Source: Bacteroidota bacterium (GTDB taxonomy: Bacteria; Bacteroidota; Bacteroidia; Chitinophagales; Chitinophagaceae). From it: a stretch of DNA of 64,000 bases. Where the stretch lies: assembly GCA_016706595.1 (NCBI GenBank), contig JADJJH010000010.1, positions 1 to 64,000 of the forward strand, given 5' to 3'. Of this stretch, positions 17,248 to 25,693 are shown in pieces (positions within the stretch are counted from its first letter, which is position 1; each line of letters starts with the position of its first letter). The notes below the pieces were generated by a model, which was given only the letters and a program-made list of their open reading frames with translations, had not been told where the DNA came from and ran no database searches. The position numbers and the translations under genes are program-made.

Positions 17248-19014
17248 TTACGCAGCAAGTTTAAGCGGAGTATTAAATTGATCAATGAGGCACTCAAAGT
17301 ACCAGGCCGATTTCCTTAAATCAGCAGTATCTATAGAAAGTTCGGAAAGCCAACCTTTTAGGTCACCCACAGGAGCAAGTCGCTTTTCAAAGCACTTAAA
17401 TGCTGAATTACACTTATATATCAACGTATTATCTTGAATTAAAAGTTCGGAAAAGATAGTTCGAGCAATTTGTTCTTTTTCAGAGGGAATAGCCGTAAAG
17501 TCTTGTAAAGAAAGGGTTTTTAAAAGTTCGGAAAGTTTTCTTATGTCCTTCACCATTTCCTTCATTGCTTCATCCGAAATCTGTTCTTTTGTCTGTAAAT
17601 CAGAAATTTCATTTTGTAATTTTTGCTCCTCTGATACATAACTCTCTGGTGTATATACACCTGTTTGAAGCAATTGAAGTCTGTTGTTTTGAAGATAGCT
17701 TAGGTTTTCTCTCATTCTCTTTTTGCTGCTTTCCACTTCATCCAATTGATTCATTCGCTGTGAATTAAATACTGTTATCTTTGTGGTAGTTTTTAGGTCA
17801 AGCTGTTCGAGTTCTTCATCAGTAAAATGAAGACTTGCGATGCTTTTATCGATCATTTCTTCTATCTCTGTAATGTTGAAATTCTTAATTGAATTATTGC
17901 AATTAACCTGACAGCGACATCTATAATACTGGTGTCCTTTTTTTGAATATGGTGTATACACTCGCATACATGTGTAACAACGAATAAGACCTCTGTATGG
18001 ATAGGTTATAACATCTGAGTAATGAATGCTGACAGTTTTTTTCTTTAAGATTTGTTGCACCCTTTCAAATAATTCTTCACTAATCAATGGTTCATGGCTA
18101 TTGCTTTTCAGATAACCGCCATTATTATTAAGGACTTTCCCGGTATAAAATTTATTATGAAGTATTTTGTTGATTACTGAACCAATTGGAATACGTTCTA
18201 TCTTTTCAATTTCAATTAAGGAGTCAACTTCAGCTTCTAGAATCAGCTCTTCATCTGTTCTTCTCCTTCGCATTGGTGGCATTGTAAACCCTTGGTCAAT
18301 TGCATATCGTGTTAAGGAAGAAACAGAATATTCTCCAGTGGCATAGAGTTCAAACATCCTCCTTATTATTGGTGCCCTCACTGGATCAAATGGTTTATGT
18401 TCCATCGTACCCGGATTCAAGTAGCCAACTGGTGCCCTATAAGTACAGATGCCTTTATCACGCTGGTTTTTGATGTTTAAGGATACTTTCTCACTTGTCA
18501 CTCGACTATGATGGGCGGCGAACATGCCATCAATATCCATGTGCAAAGCCCCTGAGCTCGTCTTATCATAACTTGCTAATACAAAACGAAAATCAACCCC
18601 TTGCTTCATGAGTTTTCTGATAATAGTTTCATCTCCCTTATTTCTCGATATTCTATCCCAACAGAGAATAATTACTCCTTTAAAAAACCCGCGATTGAGG
18701 TAGTCAATCATTGTGTGAAATTTCTGTCTCTCAATCTTGTATTGAACCATTCCATTTTCACCAATGATAAGTTCTGAATCTTCTTTAAAGGCAGAGTGTT
18801 TTTCGGAAATAATTCCATTGGTGCAAAACCCTTCTATGTTAACTGGTGCAATTCTGAGATGTTCTCTTAATGCAAATCTTGTGTTTTCAGATTTTTGATA
18901 CTGAATAGAATTCTTTTGATTTTCGGGTTCATCTGTACTCTTTCGATTATATATAAGGTAGTGCGAATTATAGTTACCATTTTCAATTTGCTTTGATAGA
19001 TTCTGATTTTTCAT
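17248..19014 (-). CDS. Large serine recombinase, 588 aa
   Basis: Site-specific recombinase of the large serine class. The resolvase/invertase domain is at about residues 18-180 with the catalytic Ser in YNRKSTDEP and a downstream WDRISRNKGD segment. The recombinase domain follows (APVGYLNPG, near 195), then a zinc ribbon in the order C-x2-C...C-x-C-x3-C (CYTCMRVYTPYSKKGHQYY onward, about 350-385), and a coiled-coil C-terminus. Its start overlaps the upstream gene by 32 bases, so both are read from the promoter near 19278. It could excise or integrate this element or a cargo module; the tyrosine integrase at 30.4 kb is a second candidate. Confidence 0.85.
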   Translation of the reverse strand: MKNQNLSKQIENGNYNSHYLIYNRKSTDEPENQKNSIQYQKSENTRFALREHLRIAPVNIEGFCTNGIISEKHSAFKEDSELIIGENGMVQYKIERQKFHTMIDYLNRGFFKGVIILCWDRISRNKGDETIIRKLMKQGVDFRFVLASYDKTSSGALHMDIDGMFAAHHSRVTSEKVSLNIKNQRDKGICTYRAPVGYLNPGTMEHKPFDPVRAPIIRRMFELYATGEYSVSSLTRYAIDQGFTMPPMRRRRTDEELILEAEVDSLIEIEKIERIPIGSVINKILHNKFYTGKVLNNNGGYLKSNSHEPLISEELFERVQQILKKKTVSIHYSDVITYPYRGLIRCYTCMRVYTPYSKKGHQYYRCRCQVNCNNSIKNFNITEIEEMIDKSIASLHFTDEELEQLDLKTTTKITVFNSQRMNQLDEVESSKKRMRENLSYLQNNRLQLLQTGVYTPESYVSEEQKLQNEISDLQTKEQISDEAMKEMVKDIRKLSELLKTLSLQDFTAIPSEKEQIARTIFSELLIQDNTLIYKCNSAFKCFEKRLAPVGDLKGWLSELSIDTADLRKSAWYFECLIDQFNTPLKLAA

Positions 19015-19246
19015 AGATTAACTCATTGTGTGAATTATAAATTCCTCTATCAATTATACTATATCCATTCATTCTATGCCTAGCAGAAATCCCCTTCAAT
19101 ATCTCACCTAATTTGCTTAATCCTTGTATAGTTTCATCTGAAAAAGGTGCGGAAATATCTTCATCCGGATGATCGTGGTTTTCAAATACACTTAAAGGCA
19201 TCATGCGCAGTATTTTTCTTTTGCTGGCAGCTTCTGTTGCTTTCAT
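18983..19246 (-). CDS. Unknown 87-aa protein upstream of serine recombinase
   Basis: Small hydrophilic protein; ATG 19246 preferred over an upstream TTG at 19264 because it sits 31 nt after the CCCTCCCTTAT motif. It begins MKATEAASKRKILRMMPLS and is acidic in the middle. It overlaps the recombinase gene by 32 bases. Possibly a recombination accessory protein, from position only. Confidence 0.5.
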   Translation of the reverse strand: MKATEAASKRKILRMMPLSVFENHDHPDEDISAPFSDETIQGLSKLGEILKGISARHRMNGYSIIDRGIYNSHNELIYEKSESIKAN

Positions 19247-19277
19247 GTGTGAACTATATTTCAAAAAATAACTTCAC

Positions 19278-19288
19278 ATAAGGGAGGG
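19278..19288 (-). promoter_or_regulatory. Element motif before recombinase operon
   Basis: Minus-strand CCCTCCCTTAT preceded by GTTTG, 31 nt before the ATG at 19246. It is divergent from the plus-strand motif at 19364. Confidence 0.5.
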
Positions 19289-19336
19289 CAAACTGTAATT
19301 CACATATGCACTTTCTGCTCTTGCAAAAATATTTTC

Positions 19337-19353
19337 TTGTTGTCTAACAACAA
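19337..19353. promoter_or_regulatory. Inverted repeat TTGTTGT-CTA-ACAACAA
   Basis: Perfect 7-bp arms halfway between two divergent element motifs (19278 minus, 19364 plus). Position suggests an operator shared by both directions. Confidence 0.45.
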
Positions 19354-19363
19354 TTGCATCGTC

Positions 19364-19374
19364 CCCTCCCTTAT
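19364..19374 (+). promoter_or_regulatory. Element motif, plus strand
   Basis: CCCTCCCTTAT followed by ATATTTTTAAA, 30 nt before an ATG at 19405 that opens a 13-codon ORF. Confidence 0.5.
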
Positions 19375-19404
19375 ATATTTTTAAAAGAATTTCTAAAATA
19401 ATAA

Positions 19405-19446
19405 ATGAAAGCAAGTCGGCTTTCAGTTATCAAAATAATTCTTTGA
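19405..19446 (+). CDS. 13-codon ORF after element motif
   Basis: ATG to TGA encodes MKASRLSVIKIIL. Nothing in the sequence of this peptide is conserved elsewhere in the window, but its length equals that of the MLSTLIPDKYRPP ORFs and its ATG has the same 30-nt distance from the motif. It may be a leader peptide for the downstream structured region and the genes at 19704-20424. Confidence 0.3.
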   Translation: MKASRLSVIKIIL

Positions 19447-19469
19447 ATCACATGAGTACATAAAAATAA

Positions 19470-19488
19470 GTGGTGCAAGATGCACCAC
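19470..19488 (+). terminator. Hairpin GTGGTGCA-AGA-TGCACCAC
   Basis: Perfect 8-bp stem with a three-base loop, 24 bases after the 13-codon ORF. There is no strong T run, so it may be an attenuator-like hairpin or protein-binding site rather than a full terminator. Confidence 0.35.
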
Positions 19489-19538
19489 ATTCTATCGGAC
19501 ATTTTAGTAATGTCGCATAGAAAAATGTCTTTTAGAAA

Positions 19539-19653
19539 AGAGTTGATGAATGAAAATTGGAAGTGAGAATTTTCATATAAAAACCGACGATAACGAGAGT
19601 CTTACGTGACGATTCGCGAATATATATAAATACGTTACGTTGTAATCAACTCT
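19539..19653 (+). ncRNA. Compact structured segment, about 115 nt (ncRNA or transfer origin)
   Basis: Outer arms AGAGTTGAT (19539-19547) and ATCAACTCT (19645-19653) are perfect. Inside are ATGAAAATT/AATTTTCAT (19550-19576) and ACGTGACG/CGTTACGT (19604-19640, one G-U) with an ATTCGCGAAT centre. Three nested, independent perfect or near-perfect stems in a non-coding spacer are unlikely by chance. It could be an RNA, a 5' leader of the following genes, or a cruciform origin of transfer or replication. Confidence 0.4.
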
Positions 19654-19703
19654 GGGGAAAAAGATGTTGAAATCAATTATAAGAAATAAATAATCAATAA
19701 TTT

Positions 19704-19943
19704 ATGAAACAATATGAGCCAAGAGTCATTGCTCTTGCAAATGAAATTGCTGAAACGTTGGAGGATAAGGAATCGTTGAATGCGTATCTCTTTTATGCAG
19801 ATAAGTATAAGGAAGAATACCTGCAGAAGATACTTGATAAAGTAATGAGTATTCCATCAGAGGATATTCGTAAAACAAGAGGCGCTTTATTCACCTACCT
19901 TTTGAAAAACCATGGAAAAAAACAAGAATATTCTGGGGATTAG
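19704..19943 (+). CDS. Unknown 79-aa helical protein
   Basis: Small charged, helical protein beginning MKQYEPRVIALANEIAETLE. It overlaps the next gene by 32 bases, so the two are translationally linked. No family recognised. Confidence 0.5.
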   Translation: MKQYEPRVIALANEIAETLEDKESLNAYLFYADKYKEEYLQKILDKVMSIPSEDIRKTRGALFTYLLKNHGKKQEYSGD

Positions 19944-20424
19944 TTATTCAACACGGTTGATAGGACTTGCCGTACTCTCTTCTAATCATCTTGTAGATTA
20001 CTCCGTAAAGCTCTACAAGGAGAAATGGTCACCTGCTAAGTGCGAAAAGATTAAGCAAACCCTTCAATCGTGTGTGGAGGATTATAACATAGAAGAAATA
20101 GTTTTGTCAATACCGGCACAGTTCTCGCAAATTCCAGCCTTTGGAGAGATCAATGAGTGTATTAACTCTTTCGCAAAGGACAAAGGAATTCCGATATCCT
20201 ATCAGAACAGGAAAATGATAATGACACTGTGTCTTGATAAAGAGAAAAAGAATAAACAAGGATTTATGCGCTCACTGGTTTTCTTCTTTCCAGAACTCGC
20301 CCGATACTATGAAAAGGAAAGGAGGAACAGGAAGATGTATTATGTGAAGGTGTTTGAAGCGATTGGCTTTGCACTCCTTCAGTCGCAAGTGAATAAGACG
20401 CGAAGACAACAAGGCAAGGGGTAA
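19912..20424 (+). CDS. RuvC/YqgF-like RNase H-fold protein, 170 aa
   Basis: The N-terminus ILGISYSTRLIGLAVL matches the first strand and turn of RuvC/RuvX-type nucleases (usual form ILGIDPGTR..G.A), but the catalytic Asp is Ser here. A second strand EEIVLSIPAQF and a C-terminal helix with KVFEAIGFALL fit the same fold. The missing Asp suggests a non-catalytic or DNA-structure-binding role. It lies in the transfer-gene part of the element, upstream of ssb. Fold assignment is by motif only. Confidence 0.5.
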   Translation: MEKNKNILGISYSTRLIGLAVLSSNHLVDYSVKLYKEKWSPAKCEKIKQTLQSCVEDYNIEEIVLSIPAQFSQIPAFGEINECINSFAKDKGIPISYQNRKMIMTLCLDKEKKNKQGFMRSLVFFFPELARYYEKERRNRKMYYVKVFEAIGFALLQSQVNKTRRQQGKG

Positions 20425-20440
20425 TACCCTTGTCTTTTGT
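20415..20440 (+). terminator. Terminator after RuvC-like gene
   Basis: CAAGGG, six-base loop, CCCTTG, then TCTTTTGTTTG, overlapping the stop region of the RuvC-like gene. Confidence 0.5.
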
Positions 20441-20569
20441 TTGCATTATTTTGAGTGAGTATCACACTCTGTTTTGCATATCTTTTTCTTAGATGTTTGA
20501 CGGCCTTTTTAATCTCATAGGATTGTGGTAACCGCTTGTATTTTCTGAATACTTTTTAGTGAGTTAGTG

Positions 20570-20653
20570 TGCACAATACCCTCCCTATTTATTTTCTCGT
20601 TACTTGCTATTCTTAAAGAGAATTCATTTTTCACAATTAAAAAATTAAAAAGT
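20570..20653 (+). promoter_or_regulatory. ssb leader shared with ardC
   Basis: Contains CCCTCCCTATT (20579-20589) and, before the ATG, AAGAGAATTCATTTTTCACA and an AATTAAA run. The ardC leader (29304-29387) has the same parts at the same distances: GTGTGCA, CCCTACCTATT, AAGAGAAAGCATTTTTTCAC and AATTAAA. The motif-to-ATG distance is 64 nt here and 63 nt there. Confidence 0.6.
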
Positions 20654-21007
20654 ATGTACGCATTAAAAAACAAAGTGCAACTCATAGGAAATCTAGGGAA
20701 TGCACCAGAAATCAAAACTCTTGAAAACAACAAGAAAATTGCAAAGTTTAGTCTAGCGACTAATGAAACTTACCGCAATCACCTAGGTGAAAAAGTCCAA
20801 GAAACGCAGTGGCATAATCTTGTCGCTTTTGGTAAAATCGCAGAACTCTGTGAACAATTTCTTACTAAAGGAAGTGAGGTTGCCATAGAAGGTAAACTCA
20901 ATCACCGAGAGTATACAGATTCAAACGGAGTAAAGAGATATTTAACTGAAGTGCAAGTCAACGAATTGTTGATCCTTGACAAGAAAGTTACTATCGAACA
21001 GGTTTAA
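20654..21007 (+). CDS. ssb: Single-stranded DNA-binding protein
   Basis: OB-fold SSB of 117 residues: NKVQLIGNLGNAPEIKTLEN, KIAKFSLATNETY, TQWHNLVAFGKIAELCEQFL, GSEVAIEGKLNHREY. It lacks the long acidic tail of chromosomal SSBs, as is usual for plasmid or element copies. ATG 20654 is chosen because it matches typical SSB starts and sits after the leader shared with ardC. It would protect single strands during transfer. A terminator follows directly. Confidence 0.9.
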   Translation: MYALKNKVQLIGNLGNAPEIKTLENNKKIAKFSLATNETYRNHLGEKVQETQWHNLVAFGKIAELCEQFLTKGSEVAIEGKLNHREYTDSNGVKRYLTEVQVNELLILDKKVTIEQV

Positions 21008-21012
21008 AGGTT

Positions 21013-21045
21013 AAAGCTCATGGGAAAACTATGAGCTTTTTTTAA
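21013..21045 (+). terminator. Strong rho-independent terminator after ssb
   Basis: AAAGCTCAT, nine-base loop, ATGAGCTTT followed by a T run. It separates ssb from the convergent hsdR. Confidence 0.8.
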
Positions 21046-21148
21046 TATTGATAAGTTACTATTCTCTTTGCATTCTGCCATCCTACTATCTCTTCATTCT
21101 TGTTGCAAATATCGAGGAACATTAAAAGCAGCGGCAGTTCCCATTTGC

Positions 21149-23998
21149 TTATGCGATACCATTAATAAAGGTGTCTACAAAATCAAGAATCTTTGCCAAG
21201 ATTCTATCACCTACTTTCTTTCGTTCTAAGATGGTTGGTTTGTCACCTTCAATAAGTTCCAGTACTTCATCACGTAGCGGTTCCCTTTCCGCAAAAAGAT
21301 AATCTTCAATCAGCTTTTCTGTTTTATCAGCGGACAAATTTTCATCCTTCACCAGTTGAGTGATGGCCTTCTGCTGTTCATCATTCCAGAATTTATCAAA
21401 GGCTTCAGGTATATCATCTGTATCTTGTAAGACCGGTAAATTTTCTTTGATAAACTTTTCAATCAGTTCCCTCTTACTTCGTAGTTGAGCATCGTTGTTA
21501 AGTAAATTGAATATTTCCTTTTCGGTTTTTGAAACATCTTTTTGAACACTTGCTTTGAGCTTTATAAGCAACTGAATAATGTAGTTCACATTTATTTCAT
21601 CACGGTGTATCAATTCCAGTTCAAAGTCCACATCTTCAAGAATGGATACCTTTTCAGCCTGGTGATTGCTTTTAACCTTATCATATAAGTCGAGATACTT
21701 GCTCTTATAATCTTCAAAGAGCTGTTCACTCATTTCTAAATCACCCCATTTGAAATCGGCAAAGGCAGTGAGAATATTCTTGATTCTCATCAGTTCCCTG
21801 AATGCCTGAATGAATTTCAATTCATCATGCTCGCTTTCCAAATCGTTCACACTGTTTACGGTCGGTGTTATTGCTATAAGCCCTCCAAAAGCTTCGTTGA
21901 ATTTCTTCACATAGTCTTCATACGGCTTCATAATGATGACATCAATCGCCTCTTTATTACTGAACAGCGTAATTGCCTGATCGGTGGCATTTTTCAGGTT
22001 TCGGAATACTATAATATTCCCTTGCGATTTCTGTTCATTTAATATCCGGTTGGTTCGTGAGTAGGCTTGTATCAGTCCATGGTATTTCAGGTTCTTGTCC
22101 ACATACATTGTGTTCAAGGTCTTACTATCAAATCCAGTAAGAAACATATTGACCACGAGTAAAATATCAATCTTACGTTCTTTTACTTGCTTTGAAATAT
22201 CGTTGTAGTAGTTGTAAAAGCTTTCACTGTCTTTGGTTGAAAACTTGGTTCCAAACATTTGATTATAATGTCCAATAAATTCATCCAACTTTTCTCGGCT
22301 GTGCACTTGCAAGCCATATAAGACTGGTGGCTCTTCCAGTACTGATAGTTCTTCCGGTAAGAATCCATTTGCATCTGCATCATCTTCATTGGTTGCGTAA
22401 CTGAAAATAGTTGCAATTTTTAAATTGTGTTTCCCTTCTTCTTTCTTTCGTTGAAATAAGTCGTAATATTTTATCAACGTCTCGACACTGTTCACACAGA
22501 ACATGGCTGTGAAATCACGGTTATGTGTTTTTCGATTATGATTTGCAATAATGTAATCAGTAATTTTTTCTAGTCGAATTGGCGAATCCATCAACTCTTT
22601 TGTGTCGATTGCCTCTACTTCTATATCAACTTCTGTAGCGGAATCCTTCTTCTTATATCGTCCTACATACTCAACTGAAAACTTCAATACATTCTCATCC
22701 TTAATAGCATCGGTGATTACATATTTGTGAAGACATTCTCCGAATAATTCAGTCGTTGTGCGTCTTCCTAATTCATTCTTCACTGCGTTATCTGCAAAAA
22801 TTGGTGTGCCAGTAAATCCAAAGAGTTGTATGTTATTGAAAAAGGCTTTGATTCGGTTATGAGTTTCGCCAAACTGACTGCGATGGCATTCATCAAAAAT
22901 GAATACAATACGCTCACTCTGTAATTTCTCCATCTTACTCAAATACTGTTTCTTGCTGATAGCGGTATTGAGTTTCTGTATGGTGGTCACAATAAGCTTG
23001 GTATCATCTGAAAATTGTTGAACAAGCGTTTTTGTGTTGTCTGTCCCATCAATACACCCTTTACTGAAGCTGTTGAATTCCTTGTTGGTTTGGTAATCGA
23101 GGTCTTTTCTATCGACAACAAATACAACCTTCTTCACCTGTGGAAGATTCATTAGAATTTGACTGGCTTTAAATGAGGTCAATGTTTTACCTGAACCGGT
23201 GGTATGCCAAATGTATCCGTTCTTGTCACTGTTCTTTACCCTGTCTATAAGTGCCTCCACTGCATAATATTGGTACGGACGAAGCACCATGAGTACTTTG
23301 TTAGTTTCGTTCAATACAATGTATTTACATATCATTTTACTGATTTGACAAGGCTCTAAAAAGTCACTGGTGAAACCATTAAGTATATTGGTAAGGCGTT
23401 TGTTCTCTTTGTCTGTCCAGTAGAATGTTTGTTTGAACGATTGGTGACGGTTATTGGCGTAATACTTTGTGTTTACACCATTACTGATGACAAAGACTTG
23501 TACATATTGAAACAAGGCTGTATTAGCCCCGAATGAATGCCTTTGGTATCGGTTGATTTGATTGAATGCTTCTTTGAGTTCTAAACCTCTTCGTTTGAGC
23601 TCTATTTGCACCATAGGAAGCCCATTGATAAGCAAAGTGACATCATACCGATTTTTGTAGGTGCCTTCCATGCTCACTTGATGAGTGACCTGAAACTGGT
23701 TTTGGCACCAATGATCTGAATTGATAAATTCAAAATAAAGGTCTTGGCCATTATCTCTTGTGATATGCTGTTTCTCTCTAAGTGTTTTTGCCTTTTCAAA
23801 TACAGACCCCTTACTGAGTATATTCATTACCCGTTCAAACTCCTTGTCGGAAAATGAAAGATTGTTATGCCTTTCCAATTGCTGTTTGAGGTTGGAAACC
23901 AATTCCTTTTCATCTTTCAGAATCACCAAACCATAACCCAACTTTTGAAGTTGAGCCACCAATTGTTCTTCCAATATTTGTTCGGGTTGTTTAGACAT
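21149..23998 (-). CDS. hsdR: Type I restriction enzyme, R subunit
   Basis: Motor and nuclease subunit of a type I restriction-modification enzyme, 949 residues, full length for the EcoR124-like group. The nuclease site is visible as D119, E133 and K135 (RYDVTLLINGLPMVQIELKR). Walker A is TGSGKT (267-272), the DEAD-like box is FIFDECHRSQFG, and FTGTPIF is the next motor motif. Together with HsdM and HsdS it translocates and cuts unmethylated foreign DNA. It is the last gene of the minus-strand operon, three bases after the 167-aa gene. Confidence 0.95.
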   Translation of the reverse strand: MSKQPEQILEEQLVAQLQKLGYGLVILKDEKELVSNLKQQLERHNNLSFSDKEFERVMNILSKGSVFEKAKTLREKQHITRDNGQDLYFEFINSDHWCQNQFQVTHQVSMEGTYKNRYDVTLLINGLPMVQIELKRRGLELKEAFNQINRYQRHSFGANTALFQYVQVFVISNGVNTKYYANNRHQSFKQTFYWTDKENKRLTNILNGFTSDFLEPCQISKMICKYIVLNETNKVLMVLRPYQYYAVEALIDRVKNSDKNGYIWHTTGSGKTLTSFKASQILMNLPQVKKVVFVVDRKDLDYQTNKEFNSFSKGCIDGTDNTKTLVQQFSDDTKLIVTTIQKLNTAISKKQYLSKMEKLQSERIVFIFDECHRSQFGETHNRIKAFFNNIQLFGFTGTPIFADNAVKNELGRRTTTELFGECLHKYVITDAIKDENVLKFSVEYVGRYKKKDSATEVDIEVEAIDTKELMDSPIRLEKITDYIIANHNRKTHNRDFTAMFCVNSVETLIKYYDLFQRKKEEGKHNLKIATIFSYATNEDDADANGFLPEELSVLEEPPVLYGLQVHSREKLDEFIGHYNQMFGTKFSTKDSESFYNYYNDISKQVKERKIDILLVVNMFLTGFDSKTLNTMYVDKNLKYHGLIQAYSRTNRILNEQKSQGNIIVFRNLKNATDQAITLFSNKEAIDVIIMKPYEDYVKKFNEAFGGLIAITPTVNSVNDLESEHDELKFIQAFRELMRIKNILTAFADFKWGDLEMSEQLFEDYKSKYLDLYDKVKSNHQAEKVSILEDVDFELELIHRDEINVNYIIQLLIKLKASVQKDVSKTEKEIFNLLNNDAQLRSKRELIEKFIKENLPVLQDTDDIPEAFDKFWNDEQQKAITQLVKDENLSADKTEKLIEDYLFAEREPLRDEVLELIEGDKPTILERKKVGDRILAKILDFVDTFINGIA

Positions 23999-24001
23999 AG
24001 T

Positions 24002-24505
24002 TTATGAGCTTCTTCGTTTATATAGCATTAATTCTAACTCCGCAAGAGAACAATCAATTTCTTTTGCCTTTTCCCTAGCCTTTTGAATTACTTGTAAATA
24101 ATCTTCTTCGGTTTTCATTTGAGTCCATGGTTGAATTTTCTTTATTCCTAATTCTTGTTGAATGATACGGTCAACCGGAAAATGGGGTGGTGTTTCAATC
24201 TCATCCATACACCATAGATATTTTAGGTATAGATTCAATACTTTTTGACTGATACCAAAATTAAGTTGATGTAGAGCCAGACACTCGTGCTTGAATTCTG
24301 TAATTTTTTCGATATTTTTTAAATGCGATTTTTCACTGACCTTTAGTTTGTAATGTTGTGCAATTCCATCTATAAGCGCTTTCAATTCTCTTTTGAAATC
24401 ATTTTTCATTTGCTCACTTTGCGTTCCTCGATAAACATTTGCACGTTGAAATGCTCCGCCAATCGTAAGACCCCAAATTTCATTTAGTAAATACTGTTTT
24501 TTCAT
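24002..24505 (-). CDS. Unknown 167-aa protein inside hsd operon
   Basis: Sits between hsdS and hsdR with tight spacing (9 and 3 bases). Sequence is helical, with KEFKHECLALHQLNF-like and PPHFPVDRIIQQELG segments; similar proteins accompany some type I systems, but I do not know their function. Possibly an accessory or regulator of restriction. Confidence 0.55.
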   Translation of the reverse strand: MKKQYLLNEIWGLTIGGAFQRANVYRGTQSEQMKNDFKRELKALIDGIAQHYKLKVSEKSHLKNIEKITEFKHECLALHQLNFGISQKVLNLYLKYLWCMDEIETPPHFPVDRIIQQELGIKKIQPWTQMKTEEDYLQVIQKAREKAKEIDCSLAELELMLYKRRSS

Positions 24506-24514
24506 AAATTAATT

Positions 24515-25690
24515 TTACACAAACATATTTTGAAGCAATCCTTTTTTAAATGCTTGGGTTTGCTGTATTTGATTATCGGTTTTATTTATTTTTTCGTCAA
24601 TGGCAGAAAGGAAATTAGCGATTTTTGTTTGTTCTCCTCTGGATGGCAATTCTATTGGCATCTTATCAAACATAGGCAATCGAAGTGATTTTACAGTTGA
24701 GCCAACTGCATGAGAGTTTAAATGATTTGAATTAAACGATATTGAATAATATAAAAATTTCCCACTTTGTCCTTCGAAATTCATGACTGCATACGTTCGT
24801 TGATGCAAGTCAAATTTTCCATTAAAGTACTTTGGTATAAATTCTTTCCCTTCACCTGGTACAATGATAGCTTCCGTGTCAAATAGAAATTTATTGCTAG
24901 TTCTAATATCCTGTGATCTATCAAAAAAAGTAAATTCTCCATCCAAATTGGAGTCCTCACGATTTGATGAACCTGTTGTAATCTTTGCTATCTCACCTAA
25001 ATATTTTTTCTCCCACTTCGGAAACTCTTTGCCTTTATTATCTTTAAATCTCAATTCTTGTGAAAAGAGTTTTTGTAATACCCCTTTTTTATATTGCTCT
25101 AAAAGGTTTTTCTTTTGCTTGAGCTGGTGGATTTTAGTATCTATATAATTGAGGAAAAGAGCAATTGTATTTTGTTCGGCAAGTGTTGGAAAAAGCAACA
25201 AAACTGAAGCTAAAATTTCCTGTCCAACATTGTATCGGGTACTTCCGCCTGATTTGGAAGTTATTTGCTCTCTTGCTAAATCCGTTTTTAATAACCTACT
25301 TAAAAATTCAGGGTCATACTCTCCTATCTTTTTCCCTCGGATTACAAATCCTCCAAATGTAGCAACCTTGTCATGATCTAGGTATACACTTGCGGTGCCT
25401 ACCTCTTCTCTTGTTTCAGAACTACGTTGAAATAATATATCTCCATAACTTACGGGATACTTGCTTACAGTTTCTTCATCAACATTGACGCTTCCAATTA
25501 TTGAATTATAAGTAATAAAATCATTGTTTAGGATATCTAAAACATTAATAAACTTATATCCACTACCATATTGTTCTTTGGTAGCATTTATGCCATTTTT
25601 GAATTCCAATAAGTTTTCTAACTTTATTTCTTTCCAATCTTCACTAAATTGAGGGAATCGCAATATTGGTTTGTTTTTACGCTTTTCCAT
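24515..25690 (-). CDS. hsdS: Type I restriction enzyme, S (specificity) subunit
   Basis: 391 residues with the expected two target-recognition domains, each followed by a conserved helix: after the first, LFPTLAEQNTIALFLNYIDT and KKNLLEQYKKGVLQKLFSQE; after the second, ELPSRGEQTKIANFLSAIDE and AFKKGLLQNMFV. The two halves read different half-sites and hold two HsdM subunits. Three bases separate it from hsdM. Intact. Confidence 0.95.
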   Translation of the reverse strand: MEKRKNKPILRFPQFSEDWKEIKLENLLEFKNGINATKEQYGSGYKFINVLDILNNDFITYNSIIGSVNVDEETVSKYPVSYGDILFQRSSETREEVGTASVYLDHDKVATFGGFVIRGKKIGEYDPEFLSRLLKTDLAREQITSKSGGSTRYNVGQEILASVLLLFPTLAEQNTIALFLNYIDTKIHQLKQKKNLLEQYKKGVLQKLFSQELRFKDNKGKEFPKWEKKYLGEIAKITTGSSNREDSNLDGEFTFFDRSQDIRTSNKFLFDTEAIIVPGEGKEFIPKYFNGKFDLHQRTYAVMNFEGQSGKFLYYSISFNSNHLNSHAVGSTVKSLRLPMFDKMPIELPSRGEQTKIANFLSAIDEKINKTDNQIQQTQAFKKGLLQNMFV

Positions 25691-25693
25691 TTA

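Noticed and set aside
19278..19374. The CCCTCCC motifs as Shine-Dalgarno sites
   Set aside because: On the coding strand the motif is pyrimidine-rich and 25-64 nt from the ATG, so it cannot pair with 16S rRNA as a ribosome site.
11699..20600. CRISPR array formed by the repeated motif
   Set aside because: Copies are short, irregularly spaced, on both strands and tied to gene starts; no repeat-spacer periodicity and no cas genes.
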